Shown here: positions 1 through 11,189 of the stretch, piece by piece
How positions within the stretch are numbered: the first letter of the stretch is position 1
How the letters are laid out: each line of letters opens with the position of its first letter
Assembly: GCA_963457665.1 (NCBI GenBank)
Contig: OY735211.1
Span: 41,388,382-41,452,381 of the forward strand
Reading direction: 5' to 3'
Length of the DNA: 64,000 bases
Source of the DNA: Thysanoteuthis rhombus
Lineage: Eukaryota; Mollusca; Cephalopoda; Oegopsida; Thysanoteuthidae
The notes under the pieces: model-generated
Told to the model about the DNA's origin: nothing
The model's input: the letters and a program-made list of their open reading frames with translations, nothing else
Databases searched by the model: none
Translations under genes and position numbers: made by a program

Positions 1-350
1 GGCGATCGATAAATAAGTTCTCTTGCCTTTTGTGGGATCTCCAAAAAGTCAGAATTCTCCAAAAAAGAAGTGTGAACGCGGCTGGACAGAAAGTAGAGGA
101 TCAATTTAGCATAGGCTCACATTGTATACTGAACCCCACACAAAAAAGTATTGGATGGGGGGTGGATTTTGAAATAAACAAAAAAAATGTTTGTTTCAGA
201 TATGATAAGGAGTGAATATTTAGATTTGTTGCCCTTCAGCATTAGTGCAGCCTGAACGTGTGACACATAAACAGGCGGCCAGCCAGCCAGACCCATTTGA
301 GAACTGAAGAAACCTTTGGTGACAGTTTCGGTTGTCAGTTTCTGATATCA
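1..350 (+). repeat. Interspersed repeat family A, copy 1 (cut by window edge)
   Basis: One of about 15 diverged copies in this window of a roughly 450-bp repeat that I do not recognise by name. Shared landmarks in order: 'atcaatgaataagttact', an 'acaagcatgaacgc' block, 'tagcataaacttacattg', a poly-A-rich middle, 'agctccattggtg', an 'agccagccag' block, and the end 'gaagaaacctatggtgacag'. This copy starts inside the element and ends after 'cagtttctgatatc'. No coding capacity is visible. It could be a SINE-like or non-autonomous element. Confidence 0.75.
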
Positions 351-540
351 GACGTTCAAGTCTATGAATCATTCTAGTTGAACTTAAGTGCTGTTATGGC
401 AAGTGCAATTAGTGAGTGAATTTTTCAACCACCTGGATTTTTAAATCATGTCCTTTGACCTTTCCAATCTCTTTTCAGTTGTTTAGTGTTGAATAACTGA
501 GGTTTCCCATTTGACAAAGTGGTTTGCCTTGTATTATATT

Positions 541-553
541 GCAAGCATACATG

Positions 554-584
<31 letters not shown>

Positions 585-775
585 ACATGCGCGCAATACA
601 CAAACTCACACGAACACACATGCATAACCTCAAATCTATGCATATACACAAATGCATACATAGACGCACAAACACACATAGACATACACATATTCATATA
701 TCCATGTCTCAGCATTTGCAGCAACAGACAAGTAAATATACAGATGCACATACAAATATACATATATATCTATAG
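541..775. repeat. (CA)n microsatellite with CA/TA-rich flank
   Basis: A pure (CA)n core near 552-590 grades into imperfect CA, CATA and TATA repeats. The overlapping open frames rich in His-Thr or Cys-Val are products of the repeat, not genes. Confidence 0.95.
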
Positions 776-784
776 CATTGCTGG

Positions 785-1020
785 CGGCTGTTTAGCTCAA
801 TGGTGAGAGCAACACCATGATGAAGAGGCTACCCTATTGGTCTCAGGTTCAGTTCCTGCAGCAGACCCATTTTCTTTAATTGTTTATTTTATTTATGTTG
901 TATAGGCCAAGCGATACATTAACCATGTGATAATGGGAGATCATTTCAAATAAGGGTTTCAATATAATATCATACAATTTATAATCATTCCGTCAGATCA
1001 TATGTCCATTTCTCAATAAC
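785..1020 (+). mobile_element. tRNA-derived SINE (family S)
   Basis: The 5' part looks like a tRNA: an A-box-like 'tagctcaatggtgagag' at about 793-809 and a B-box-like 'ggttcagttcc' at 846-856, the internal RNA polymerase III promoter spacing expected of a tRNA. The non-tRNA body contains 'ctttaattgtttattt', 'ggccaagcgatac' and 'cataca-atttataatcatt'. Related copies lie at 27690, 33660, 33797, 34088 and 61255. It is probably not a working tRNA gene, because the acceptor arms do not pair and the body is repeated. Confidence 0.75.
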
Positions 1021-1149
1021 ATATATATATCTATATATACATTTACAGAGACATCTAACCACGCCCACATATAGATAGATACATACACATGCACATACAT
1101 GCACACATGCACACACACACACACACATATATATATGTATATATATAGA

Positions 1150-1405
1150 TTAATAATTGTGTCATCCACAGACTGCTGTTTCGTTGTATCACAACTCTTC
1201 AGTGTGGCTATGGACTATCCAATATCCCCTCCAGTACCACAAGGTAGGGTTAAAACCTTCGCTTTAGACCTAGAGGCTGGCATTTTACCCCTGCTCTACG
1301 CAGAACTGGATGGTCAGTCGAACCAAATTTAAGCAATATATTTATTTACGCACAATTCCCCATCCATCTGGATGATCCATTCAAGAATTGAAAGAGTATT
1401 GCTAT
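1150..1405 (+). repeat. Interspersed repeat family C, copy 1
   Basis: Shares 'tcgttgtatcacaactctt', 'cagtgtggctat', 'actatc', 'ttcgctttagacc', 'gaggctggcattttacc', 'gcagaactggatggtcag' and 'ttatttacgcacaatt' with copies at 27365-27545 (same strand) and 58370-58800 (opposite strand, longer than one unit). No open frame is conserved between copies. It carries a weak B-box-like stretch, so a tRNA-like origin is possible but unproven. Confidence 0.7.
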
Positions 1406-1589
1406 ACATACATATATATATATATGTATATTCATTTGGAGGAACAAATTGATACAAAAAGAATGAAATTATGATGAGATCTGTGATAAGCTAACTCAAA
1501 ACCAAGAAAATATGTTGTGGTCAAAAAAAGGGTGATTATAAGTCAATACAGTTTCATTATGTATGCAGTGGTGAAGTGCCAAGAAAAAA

Positions 1590-1765
1590 AAAAGGGAGGG
1601 CTCTCTGCTCTTCACAAGTGTTAATATAGCAGGACACAAACTATTCAGCATTTGCTCACATTGTATATTGAACCCCACTCAATTGAATTATTCGGGGGAT
1701 TTTGAAAAAACAAAAAAGATGTCTTTTCTGGGTATAATAAGAAGTAAATTTTTGTTTCCATGAAA
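1590..1765 (+). repeat. Repeat family A, truncated copy 2
   Basis: Retains the 'aggacacaaact', 'tcacattgtatattgaaccccac' and 'ataataagaagtaaat' parts of family A. The outer parts are missing. Confidence 0.55.
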
Positions 1766-2104
1766 TGTCAATTGATATGTTTTGCATTACTCAAGAGGCG
1801 GAAATGTAAAACAGTTTTAGTTATATATTCAATCATGTGAATATCTACCAAATATCATGTTAGTTCCTGATCTCTGTGAAAAATTTGAAAATTAAACCAA
1901 TTCCTGAGATGTTTTGATACTTTTTTCATCAGTGCAATCTTTAAATATAGAATTTTAGTAGTGAATAAATAGTGAAGGAACATTATTCCCTCTTCTCCAA
2001 AAGTAAGAGTACATCATTCTCACATATTTCCACAGTACTACTCCACTGTATATTTGGATATATGACATGGATATCATCGAGAGTCACTTGAATCATATCC
2101 TACT
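1766..2104. other. No recognisable feature
   Basis: AT-rich sequence with no open frame, repeat or promoter that I can support. Confidence 0.6.
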
Positions 2105-2550
2105 TTGAGAATTATGAAATGGCAAAAATATCAGGCCTAGAATTTTGTTTTGAGGGTATAATCAAACATTTAGTTGAAAAAGGTGAAATAAGTAGCTAAT
2201 AACCCTAAATAAATAAGAACTTGCTATCATAGTCAATAATTGAACAAATGTAGTGTCAAATTCTGAAGTCATGTAAATTCAATCAAAAAATTGATATATA
2301 TTTATGACATAACTGGTATTTTCCTATGGAAAACATCTAAAATAGAGTAATAACTATCTACATTCTGAAGAATCTGGATATTGTCAATAAACCTATCAAA
2401 ATGAGGCTCCCAAAAGGTTGAAAAACCCTTTTTTTAAAAAAAAATTTTTTTGAAAGGATCTAGAGGAGTACTAATGCCAATTTTCAAGTTTGTAGACAAA
2501 ACAGTACAGCCAAGAGCTCTGGAAGATGCAAACAAACACATAAACAAATT
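2105..2550 (+). repeat. Repeat family B, copy 1
   Basis: Diverged copy of a roughly 500-bp repeat also seen at 39115-39630 (same strand) and 35750-36600 (opposite strand). Shared landmarks are 'catagtcaataattgaac', 'gaaaacatctaaaatagag', 'acattctgaagaat', 'cccaaaaggtt' and 'gccaattttcaagt'. In the 39115 copy the repeat begins with a tRNA-like stretch, so family B may be a long SINE or a chimera of a SINE head with another element. Confidence 0.7.
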
Positions 2551-3755
2551 ATGTAGTAAAAGGAAGCATGAAAATTACTCGAAAGAAATGGTTAGAGTTG
2601 CTTCCCCAAATGTACTCTCTAAAGTTTCCCTTTAGAGCAAAACGTTTGGTCAGCTTCAGAAACATTGATGCACTTAACCAATACCAAATAACAATCTAAA
2701 CAGTCCTGATATGCTAAAAAATTCCTTATTACGCTATATAATGCCCTTGAAAAATCTTGTGATGAGTTGTCAAGAAAACCAAATGAAAAGAATGTTGCGA
2801 AGATACAAATTCCCCCACCTTCCGTACACATCTCTAGCAAAATCCTCTTTGGGGTGCAAAAGAAAAAGTTTGGGTTTGACTCTATGGTGTATGCCAGCAG
2901 CAACTGCATTCAGAGAGTTTCTTGCGATGAATTTTTTTCTTATATAATCAGGGAGCACTAATCCCTGACTCATGTCTGCTTTTTCAAACATAGAACAGTT
3001 TTTTATTTCTATTTTTTTCCAAGAGAAATTATTACATTCTTCAAGCTTTCATTTCTTGATATTAATGCTTAGAAACTCCAAAACAACCTGCAAAGTGCAT
3101 ATGTATATATATATTTATATATATTCGTACCTCTCCTAAAAACATCTTGTTGAAGGAAAATTTGTAAAGTAAATAATTAAACCATTCGGATTTCAGTAAT
3201 TCATTCCAAATAAAAATATCAGACCACTGAAACCTTAATAATAACCTTGTAAATAATTTACAACCAAATAATGTATAATTATGAATAAACAAATGAATAA
3301 TTCACTGTCTGTCTGTCTGAAGATAAGCACCTAGATACTAGATACAAACGTAGATAATTATAAATGATTCAGGATAATTTTATGAAATTTCATGTTTTTT
3401 TTTCTTGCTAACTGGAAATGTTTTGCCAAGAGATATCTTCTTTGGCAACTGGGATTTTCTCTCATTAAGTGAAATGTCATTATAAGAGCTCTTAGCCGTG
3501 AGAGGTACCACTGTAAATGTATATAAATATGATTTTGGGATTTATTTCTGGAAAGATTTCTACTTTATTCAAATATTAAAAAGGTTTCATCCTTTTTATT
3601 CAATTTTTCACTCCACATAACAGCCTTGAAATATCCTGAATCTATCTTCCCAATATGTGTCATATCTGGCTCACTCAAGTTTTCATTTTTATGTCAAGCC
3701 TAAGCCATACATATTCACTGTACCAGACACAGCATACATTCGCATTATCAAAAAC
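2551..3755. other. No recognisable feature
   Basis: AT-rich sequence. Short open frames near 2619-2991 and 3062-3292 show no recognisable domain and their overlap on both strands argues against coding. Confidence 0.55.
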
Positions 3756-3760
3756 AACAT

Positions 3761-3916
3761 GATCACATGTGAAACCGAGGCCGACAGAATACAAGATGGA
3801 GAGATGAATGTGTGAATGAGACAAATTCAGAAAATACTGGCTCCGCAATGTCCATGATAGAGAATCGTGGCGAATCCTGGGGAAGGTCTATGTCTAACGA
3901 CAGATGTTAAAAGACT
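3761..3916 (+). mobile_element. LINE family 1, 3' end fragment
   Basis: Last ~150 bases of an RTE-like non-LTR retrotransposon (family 1). The C-terminal code is still readable in shifted frames, equivalent to the RWRDELDKFRKYW block, followed by 'aaggtctatgtc' and 'gttaaaagac' and then a triplet tail. It is 5'-truncated at 'gatcacatg', as expected from target-primed reverse transcription. Eight other copies of the family occur in the window. Confidence 0.8.
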
Positions 3917-3930
3917 ACTACTGATGCTGC

Positions 3931-3985
<55 letters not shown>

Positions 3986-3990
3986 GGTAG

Positions 3991-4055
<65 letters not shown>
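3917..4055. repeat. Compound triplet microsatellite (CTG)n(ATG)n(GTG)n(ATG)n
   Basis: About 45 triplets in blocks, directly following the LINE 3' end. Blocks of CTG, ATG and GTG give an artefactual frame of Leu, Met and Val runs. It most likely grew from the short GAT tail that other copies of this LINE carry. Confidence 0.95.
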
Positions 4056-4615
4056 GAGGAGAGATTTCTGAGGAGAGGGCTTATATTCTAACAGTTAGTG
4101 GCTAAGCACCTAAAATAATTTTAAAATATCCAAAAAGAAAAGATGATTAACAATCAAAATGGCTGTGATGAAGTGTAACTAAACTGAAACAAAAAAAAAA
4201 AAAGAAATTGATTGTGTCAGCATTATAGTAATACAATGTCATACAGTATCATGAAATGGATAATCTCTTAATAAGATCCCTATCTCTTCATCAGCTTACA
4301 CTTTGCTCTACACGAGTACAATGAAAAGAGAGAATTCGTAATTCGTCTTCTTATGTTTCAACAATCATTGAGCTGCCAAGAAATAAGAATAACACGTTGT
4401 TCAAATGTTTTTTATCAAGATTTCTTTTCAATACTCTGGGGTACAGAGGTGGCTGATTACAATCAATGTTACTTATGTCTAATTTACTAATGTCAGCTTC
4501 TATGTCATGGGTACAGAATATTTTTTTTAATGAGATTGAGAGCTATGCTAATGATATGATCCTGGCAACAGGTTCAGTTGTCATGTGAACCTAATTGAAC
4601 ACTTTCAATTCATTT
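4056..4615. other. No recognisable feature
   Basis: AT-rich sequence between two LINE relics. Nothing coding or structured recognised. Confidence 0.55.
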
Positions 4616-5408
4616 TTATCATCATTGGCTGTCCGTCATGTCAACAACGACTGTTCCATGGGTCATAATCTTGTTCCTCCTGGTAACTCTCTCCTTGGCC
4701 AGTTTTTTCCAGCCTTTCACGTTGATATCCCTTCTCATCAAATTCCCTTTGTATGTATCATTGAACTCTAGCCTGGTTCTTCCTTGATTTTGTTTTTACC
4801 AGTGCTTAGTTTGGAGTACAGCAGTCTCTTTGTATCCATCTGCTCAACATGGCGTTACTATCTGAGGTTTTTTTTTTTCATGAGAAAATCCTCCATTGAT
4901 TTGAGGCTAACTCTTCTCAGGACCATTCCATCTTGGATTTTGCCCTTCAATGAGATATTCAGGATCTCTCCCAGGTGCCTCTTGAATGCGTGGAGCTTTC
5001 CCACCTCTGAACTATATATTGGCCATCTTTTGAAGCTACATAACAGGGTTGAAAGTACAACTGCTCAATTTACTTTGCATTTGGCCAGGATTGGTACACA
5101 GTGTTTCTTCCAGAGACTCTCTTGAAGCTCACTAAATACTGCACTAGTTTTTTCACATTCTGTAGGTGATTTTGGTGTCTAACCTAGCTTTTACTTGAAA
5201 TCGTGCTCCAGAGGTAGCCAGAAGTTTTTACACTGTTCAAGACAGTCGTCAATTTTGAGTGGAGTGGGAAGGGTATTTGTCTGTGGAATATTTCACTGGC
5301 TGATAAAGACATTCTGTTTTCTTTATGTTTATATACAAGCTAAAATGTCTAGCAGCGCTTGCAAATGTATTCACGAGTGCTTGCATATCCTCAGCACTTC
5401 AAAGAGTA
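4616..5408 (-). pseudogene. LINE family 2: RT thumb and C-terminal region
   Basis: Minus-strand reading begins SAEDMQALVNTFASAARHFS, then INIKKTECLYQP, the stretch that normally follows the FADD catalytic motif in this RT family. Further on are RWRGHVERMD-like and GWKKLAKERVTRRNK-like stretches typical of the C-terminus of these elements. Frameshifts separate the blocks. The immediately preceding FADD segment is absent at the junction with the inserted element. Confidence 0.75.
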
Positions 5409-5838
5409 TCATCATCATCATCATCATCAATCTTTTAACGTCCGTCGTTGGACATAGACCTTCCCCAGGATTTGCTACAATTCCCTTTCTCCGTCGTGGA
5501 GCCAGTATTTCCTGAATTTGTCCAGTTCATCTCTCCATCTTGTATTCTGTCGGCCTCGGTTTCTTATGTGATCTCTGGGGATCCATGTTGTGAGACGTGA
5601 TGTCCATCGGTTGTCTTTCATTCTTGCAACATGGCCTGCCCATTGCCATTTAGGTTTTCTAATAGATTCTATGATGTCTCTGACTCCCGTTTTCTTCCTT
5701 ATATACTGTGCTGTCTTGTGATCTCTCCATGCAAGGTTGAGCATGATTCTCTCATGTGCATGTTGCATGCTTCTCAGTCTGCAGGCCTGTCTCTTGGTTA
5801 GGTTCCATGTGTCAGCTCCATAAGTGACTATCAGGAGC
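5409..5838 (-). mobile_element. LINE family 1 fragment inserted into LINE family 2
   Basis: Minus-strand open frame reads VTYGADTWNLTKRQ, RSMQHAHERIMLN, KPKWQWAGHVARM and GRQNTRWRDELDKFRKYW, then a 3' tail of seven ATC/GAT triplets at 5409-5429. It is 5'-truncated within the C-terminal domain, so it has no RT catalytic part. Both sides are family 2 LINE sequence, showing that this copy is the younger insertion. The open frame is long for a relic (about 120 codons), also suggesting relative youth. Confidence 0.85.
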
Positions 5839-6470
5839 TCTAACAATAACTTGTGGTGTTTTTGTTCTGGAAATTAAGTGAGATATATTGAACTGTTCAG
5901 CATCATGGTGGGTTTGTTTATAGACTCCTAGGTTAGCACCCCTGAATGCTGCTTCCAACATGGCAATGGGGTATATACAGAAAGAGTTGGCACCAATACG
6001 TATATACCTGTTTGAATCCATTTGAAACAAAACTAGAAAGTCTTTTAAGCAAGAGTTGCATGTTGATACATGAGCCAGCATGTTTGCATGTAATGCTTTT
6101 ATCAGGTTCATGAATTTCTCAGTACAGCCATATTTTTTAAGCTCTTGCCATAGTCCTCAGCGGGAGACGGTATTAAACCCTTTCATGACGGTTCGGCGAA
6201 GACAGAATATCATATCCATTTGGCCTCGCCCACTTCTAAACCCACATTGGCTTTCTAGTGGTATGTCAGGAATGATAGTTTTATTTATCCTATTTCGGAG
6301 AATATTAGAGAGAGAATCTTTTCGACTATTGCGAGCAGGGATATGTCTCGATAGTTTCCACAATCCATCTCGCTTCCTTTTTTGAAGAGGGTAATAATGC
6401 CAGCGTCTTTCCAATCTTGAGAGACCTCTCCCCTCTCTCAGATTATAAGAACGAGCTTGTGGAGACAAGC
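5839..6470 (-). pseudogene. LINE family 2: reverse transcriptase core (broken)
   Basis: Two out-of-register minus-strand blocks. The upstream block has NRINKTIIPDIPLESQCGFR followed by SGRGQMDMIF and ends FNTVSR, the fingers/palm region before and around the first catalytic acidic motif. The downstream block has IKALHANMLAHV, IYPIAMLEAAFRGANLGVY and FNISHLISRTKTPQ, the region just before the FADD motif. The FADD box itself is missing where the family 1 insertion sits. RNA-templated DNA synthesis would be impossible. Confidence 0.8.
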
Positions 6471-7087
6471 ACTCACATTTGATCCTCTATGCTTCTAGAT
6501 TTCTACTGTTATTCCATCCTTCCTCGGAACTTTTCCTTCTAAAATGGCTGCAAGGGCAGTTTCAAGTCAATTTCAAGAGATCATTGGATGCTATATTGAT
6601 GTACTCCCTCTTATACAGTATTGTCAATGTCCCTTTAGACATTCAATATTTCAACTTTTCTTTTCTGTTGTCTGATATGAGCTGTGTGGTGCCTCTAAGC
6701 TTTGGCCCATAGGCCTCTCTCAAGTCAGTATAGAGCCCCTTCATATCATTTAAGTCCGCTGCTTGTTATCATTCAACCGCTTCGTTTTCCCACCAGTCAG
6801 ACTTCATCTTCTTCCTATATAGTCGAAGCTGTCTCCTTGCATCCAGGTATCTTATTTTGATGGCTCTTGTATTTTTCTGTAATTGTTTGGTACATGCAAT
6901 ATTCCTTTCAGTGAGACACGCTAACTTTTTGTCCTTTTTCATTGAACCAATCGTAATGTTTTCTTTTGGGTTTTCCTAACACCTTACAGGCTGTCTCGCA
7001 AACGATGTAGCTTAGTAATGACCAACTTTCTTCTAGATTGTTTGTGACATTACATTGAGGTTTTCTCCCATGTACCAAGAACAGTCT
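6471..7087 (-). pseudogene. LINE family 2: endonuclease-RT connecting region
   Basis: Minus-strand reading, with frame changes, gives NEKDKKLACLTERNIACTK, RYLDARRQLRLY, NDMKGLYTDLREAYGPKLRG and TTQLISDN, which resembles the linker between endonuclease and RT in this LINE group (the YGP..RGTT..L segment is characteristic). Stops and frameshifts are present. Confidence 0.7.
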
Positions 7088-7321
7088 CTAATTCTGACTC
7101 GAGTTCATGTTTTGTTTCATTGTTCTTAACTTGTTGCTGGTCGGTTTCTTTGGCTCATGCACACCTGATTTACTGCGCTCGTTTCTGATTGAAAAGCCAA
7201 TAGTAGATCTTATCATTTGATGGTCAGTAAAAAATTTGGCTCCTCTCGTGACTCTAGTGTCCACAATATCATTCCTATCTCTTTGCCTAGTGATAACACA
7301 GTCTATCAGGTGCCAATGCAA
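7088..7321 (-). pseudogene. LINE family 2: C-terminal end of the AP-like endonuclease
   Basis: Minus-strand frame reads HWHLIDCVITRQRDRNDI, VTRGAKFFTDHQMIRSTI. In apurinic-type LINE endonucleases the block 'HLIDYVI...RGA...TDH.L' carries the terminal catalytic D-H pair; the TDH here is intact. The N-terminal two-thirds of the endonuclease is absent, so the element is 5'-truncated at about 7321. Confidence 0.8.
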
Positions 7322-7479
7322 TTAATAATCTGTACACACTTTATTCTAGTTGTACAATTAGAAAAAAAATAGAGTTTTCTGCTTATGATAATGTATATTC
7401 TAGAAATAAAAGGATTGGATTTTCGTGCATTATCAATGAAAAGAAATGTTTGAGGCACAAGATGAGGAGAGAAAAAAAA

Positions 7480-7870
7480 AACATGGTCAAGTCTAGTTAG
7501 TTACTAAAGAGAAAATGTCACATGACCGTCCATGCTTTGTTTGGGGTAATCAATCAAAAAATCGGAAAAATCATGATCAAGGAATAAGTTGCTGCTCTTT
7601 ACTTACTAAAGGGCTGATCAAGCATGGTCAGATTGTCAATTGACCTCCCCACACTCACTAATAATCTGATTTACAGACATATGTAAATGTTTAAATTCTA
7701 AGCCCTCTAGCTTCATCAGTGGCCTGTATAAGTGATACATACATACAAAGCCAGTCAGACAAACAGACATACAGACCCATGTAAATACTGACAAAACCTA
7801 TGTTGATGTTATTATAAATGTTGATAGTTTTGGATGATGGTTTTGCGTGTCAGTTTCTGATCTACAAATT
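7480..7870 (+). repeat. Repeat family A, copy 3 (diverged)
   Basis: Family A landmarks 'tcacatgacc', 'gggtaatcaatcaa', 'gatcaaggaataagttgct', 'agccctctagcttcat', 'gacagacccat' and 'cagtttctgat' in the right order, with gaps. Confidence 0.65.
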
Positions 7871-8125
7871 AAGCCACACACCTGGTTCTTGCAAGTTTTC
7901 ATTGAAGATATCTTCAAAGCTTTTGGTTATTGAACTTCTGGATGTTTAAAGAGATGGTTTATGCTTCAAGGATAAATTGCTATGGATGTCACCTGTGATG
8001 AAGATTTGATTAAGAACATTTGCTGCCAAAGGTCAATTGTTTTCCAAGTATGTTGTCTTTTGCTGCAAAAGCAGTACGGAAGCAAATGCACTATCTTAAT
8101 ACCTTCTATAATTTTGAGAATAGTA

Positions 8126-8470
8126 TTTTCATTCCAAGACTTGTTGGGACAATTGAATTCATTCTCTATATTGCGTTATTCATCATCTTTTGGCAGATCC
8201 ATTCTAAGGCCCTCTTCAGATATAAAATCTATGAAGAAAATAGCGGTGAACAGAAATGCATTCCAAACAACATGCAACATGCCATTCTCAGCGATCAATG
8301 TGACACAGGTGATTCCATATTTTCTATATGCAGAGATGCTCTCTGATTGAAACACCCGAAGGCGGTAGAATGGGTTGGCTGGAAATATGGTAACAACAAA
8401 AGCTACATAAATAGAGAGTTCAGTAGTCTGAACAAGTCTTGGAATGATGATTCTATGATGGACTCTGCTT
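8126..8470. mobile_element. Foldback element, family D (inverted arms)
   Basis: Left arm begins 'cattccaagacttgtt' at about 8127, and its imperfect reverse complement ends the right arm near 8455 ('aacaagtcttggaatg'). The pairing continues through 'gaattcattctct' and 'ccattctaaggccctctt' against the right arm. Total length is about 340 bases with arms of about 85-100. No transposase is visible, so this looks like a non-autonomous foldback or MITE. The same ends recur at 43312, 43465, 43893 and 45680. Confidence 0.65.
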
Positions 8471-10540
8471 TGGTTCTAATCAATAAAACATTTGACTTAC
8501 TAAATAGATTCAACCACAATTTGATATTTTGATTTTTGTACTAATGAAAAAAGTATGATTTTGCTCATTCAGCATGACATTAGTCGTATTTTTTTTTTTT
8601 GTTAATAAAGGAGTTTTTAATGTCTTGTATCGAATTGCAAATAGTTCTAGGATTATTAACCATTTGAGAATTAGAAGCACAATATAGTGATAATGATTAA
8701 TTTTTAATGAATTCTCCGAGACAGAAAATTATCTGTTAAAATTTCAATGCAAAAATATGAAGATTATTCAGAAACACAACTTGATTCATGTTATTTGAAT
8801 ATTTATGGCTGTCAGAAAAAAATATTTTCTTCAAGTCACAGAGGAAATGTTGAACAACCAAATGTGATTAGCGCTTGTAAATTCTCAAAAAGATTTCAAC
8901 AGATATTTAAGTTGGAATACCAAAGCAAATAGAAAAGTTTGTCTCAAATTTATAAATGCATTACATTTTTAAAAAAAAAACCTTCTAAATTTCGAAATAC
9001 ATTGTCTGCTTCAAGAATTAAAGTTATAAAAATAACAAAAATTCCAAACATTGCCAAAATATAATGCTGCTACATTCTTTAGAGGAAAAAAACAACCTAT
9101 TTATAATTCTCTGCCAAAGCAGAAAAAGATTTTATTTATTTTTACATAACTTAAAATCCTTACATATACAATAAGTAATAACCTATGTAACAATCTCTTG
9201 AGGAAACTTGGAAATATTTCATTTATTTTCCAGCATTCTGGTATTTTCTCTAAATTTGAGCTAATTATTTTCAATTCCTTAGATGATGTTAAAAAACTTT
9301 GTATCAGAAATTTCTTCAAAAAAATGAACTGACCAATACAATTTTTTTGATGACATCTTTGGATTATATATTGAATGGATAAATTGAATTTTCTTCACAA
9401 ACAGATTTAACTTTAGGCCAGTTTGGTATAACCAGAAACTGAAAGAATTGAATTGGTTTCTATGTTATAAAGTCAGTTTGTTTTTGAATTTATGAAGAAG
9501 CATTTTTATGTTTTATAACACCTGTTTCTCTGTCTGCTTATTCATTTGTCTGTCTAAGACAAATTCAGTTGGTATAACACATACTGAACTTGATTAATTT
9601 GTGGTGATGATTATACCATCATCCTGAATGATCTACAAAGGTAGACTGGGCTCTCCAGCCTTGGTTTGCAACCAGTCTAGGAGACTGATCTGAGTTGAAC
9701 CACTAATGCAGACTGTAGGCTAAACAATACCAACTTTCTTGCAACTCCTGCAGCCAAAGTGGCTGTCGGTGGTAATGTCTCATCATACCACTGGCAAAAT
9801 GGAGGTTGAGAGAGTGTACAGCAATCCTTGTACATCAAAAGATATTCATACTCAGGGTTGACGTGCACTACCAATGACAGTACAGACATACATCATCAGA
9901 ATGTTGATCAACCAGCAAAAGCAATTATTGTTATTTTATACACAGACAGAATTATTCTTGTTATTTTATACACAGACAGAAAGTAAGTCTCAAATTGAAA
10001 TCGATTGTGCATAGCCATCAGGGAAATCAAACCCTTCTTCCTGTGTTACAGGTAGCCAAATTTAACACTATACTACCAAGTTCTTAGCCAAATAAAGCCT
10101 CTAAAATAGACTATTTTAATGATTATTAAAAATTTTTGACTTGTAATTCTTTCATCCTAATTTCAGTTGTTTTTTGTCTCAACTCTTGGACTATCATCCT
10201 ATGGTGATTAGTAAGCAGCATAGATTAGAATTAAAGAATAAGCTCTAGCAAGACCTGAACTCACATCCCTTGTCCTCGTGAAATTATCTTAAAACAATGG
10301 GAGTCTAGCCAGTATTTAAGTGAAATAAAGGACAAAATCTATGTGGTTAGATTTGAATGACTACTGCAGATGGCCTTTGTGGCCCGAACAATGTCCTGAT
10401 TCGCAATCTCTAAAGTCTGGAATCAGGAGTAAAGATAAATTCCTCCACCTGAATCTCATTTAGAGTGGTTTTTCTCCTTGTCTAATTCGTCATTGACAAG
10501 GGTAACTTGGGAGGTTGTAATCAGCAGGATCCAATAAAAT
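8471..10540. other. No recognisable gene; one short duplication
   Basis: AT-rich stretch. Contains a local direct duplication near 9922-9980 ('gttattttatacacagacag' occurs twice, about 29 bases apart). The 9650-9900 part is less AT-rich and slightly resembles 18190-18240 ('aaccagtctagga'), possibly another old SINE. Nothing else supportable. Confidence 0.5.
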
Positions 10541-10544
10541 ACAC

Positions 10545-10995
10545 AAAACAGGTCCAGTTGGTCACTCAATAGAAACCACCATGTGACCAATGTCTTTTGG
10601 CTGCATGCCATGTTGGAGTGATCAATAAAAGAATCAGAAGGAAGGGTGATCAATGAATAAGTTACTTCTCTCGCATTTTGCTGGATGACTGGAAAGTCCT
10701 AAATTTAAAAAAAACAAAACAAATGTGAACACGGCAGGGCACAAACTAAGGGACTAATTTAGCAAAAACTTACATTGTACCCCTAACTATAAACCTGTTG
10801 GGAAATGAATTATTTTGAAAAAAAAAACAAACATTTTTTTTTTGTTGACATAATGATAAGAAAATTTTCAGTCTTCTAGCTCTATTGTTGTGGCTTATAT
10901 GCATGATGCATATACAACCAGGCAGCAAGTTCAACCAATTAAGAAACTTGAGAAACCTATGTATGACAGATTTGGTTTGCAGTTTCTAATAGAAT
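10545..10995 (+). repeat. Repeat family A, copy 4 (near full length)
   Basis: Good full-length representative: opens with 'tggtcactcaatagaaacca', then 'catgtgaccaatgtctt', 'gatcaatgaataagttact', 'actaagggactaatttagc', 'ataatgataag', and closes with 'gcagtttctaatag'. Confidence 0.8.
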
Positions 10996-11189
10996 GAAAC
11001 TATCATTTCCAGTTATAAAACATGTGATGATGGCGTCTTAAGGAAAAATCAAGAGGCCCCGTAGACCGAAACCTTGGATCTACCAACAGAGTCAATTTTT
11101 TTCTTGTGCCCCAATGAAAGAAGACTTTCCTTTTGCTCCCCAAGCAGAATCCTACTTTCTCTGTTATTCTCAGCAATTATGGCCCATTA

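Larger units (their letters stand above)
4616..7321 (-). mobile_element. LINE family 2 retrotransposon, 5'-truncated and interrupted
   Basis: Relic of an endonuclease plus reverse transcriptase non-LTR retrotransposon of the RTE-like type, read on the minus strand from 7321 to 4616. In order: the C-terminal end of the endonuclease, a connecting region, the RT fingers/palm, a break filled by another LINE (5409-5838), and the thumb/C-terminal region. The 5' end is cut inside the endonuclease and several frameshifts and stops are present, so it is dead. The 3' end is at about 4616, next to 'gatgataaaaat' on the minus strand. This is the longest element copy in the window. Confidence 0.85.

Noticed and set aside
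541..775. CRISPR array
   Set aside because: Periodic repeats are di- and tetranucleotide microsatellites without spacers; the sequence is from an animal.
785..860. Functional tRNA gene
   Set aside because: A- and B-box-like motifs are present but the acceptor stem does not pair and the sequence belongs to a dispersed SINE.
3867..4091. Open frame with Leu, Met and Val runs
   Set aside because: Triplet microsatellite at a LINE 3' end, not a low-complexity protein.
6080..6385. Plus-strand 101-codon open frame
   Set aside because: Antisense shadow of the LINE family 2 reverse transcriptase.
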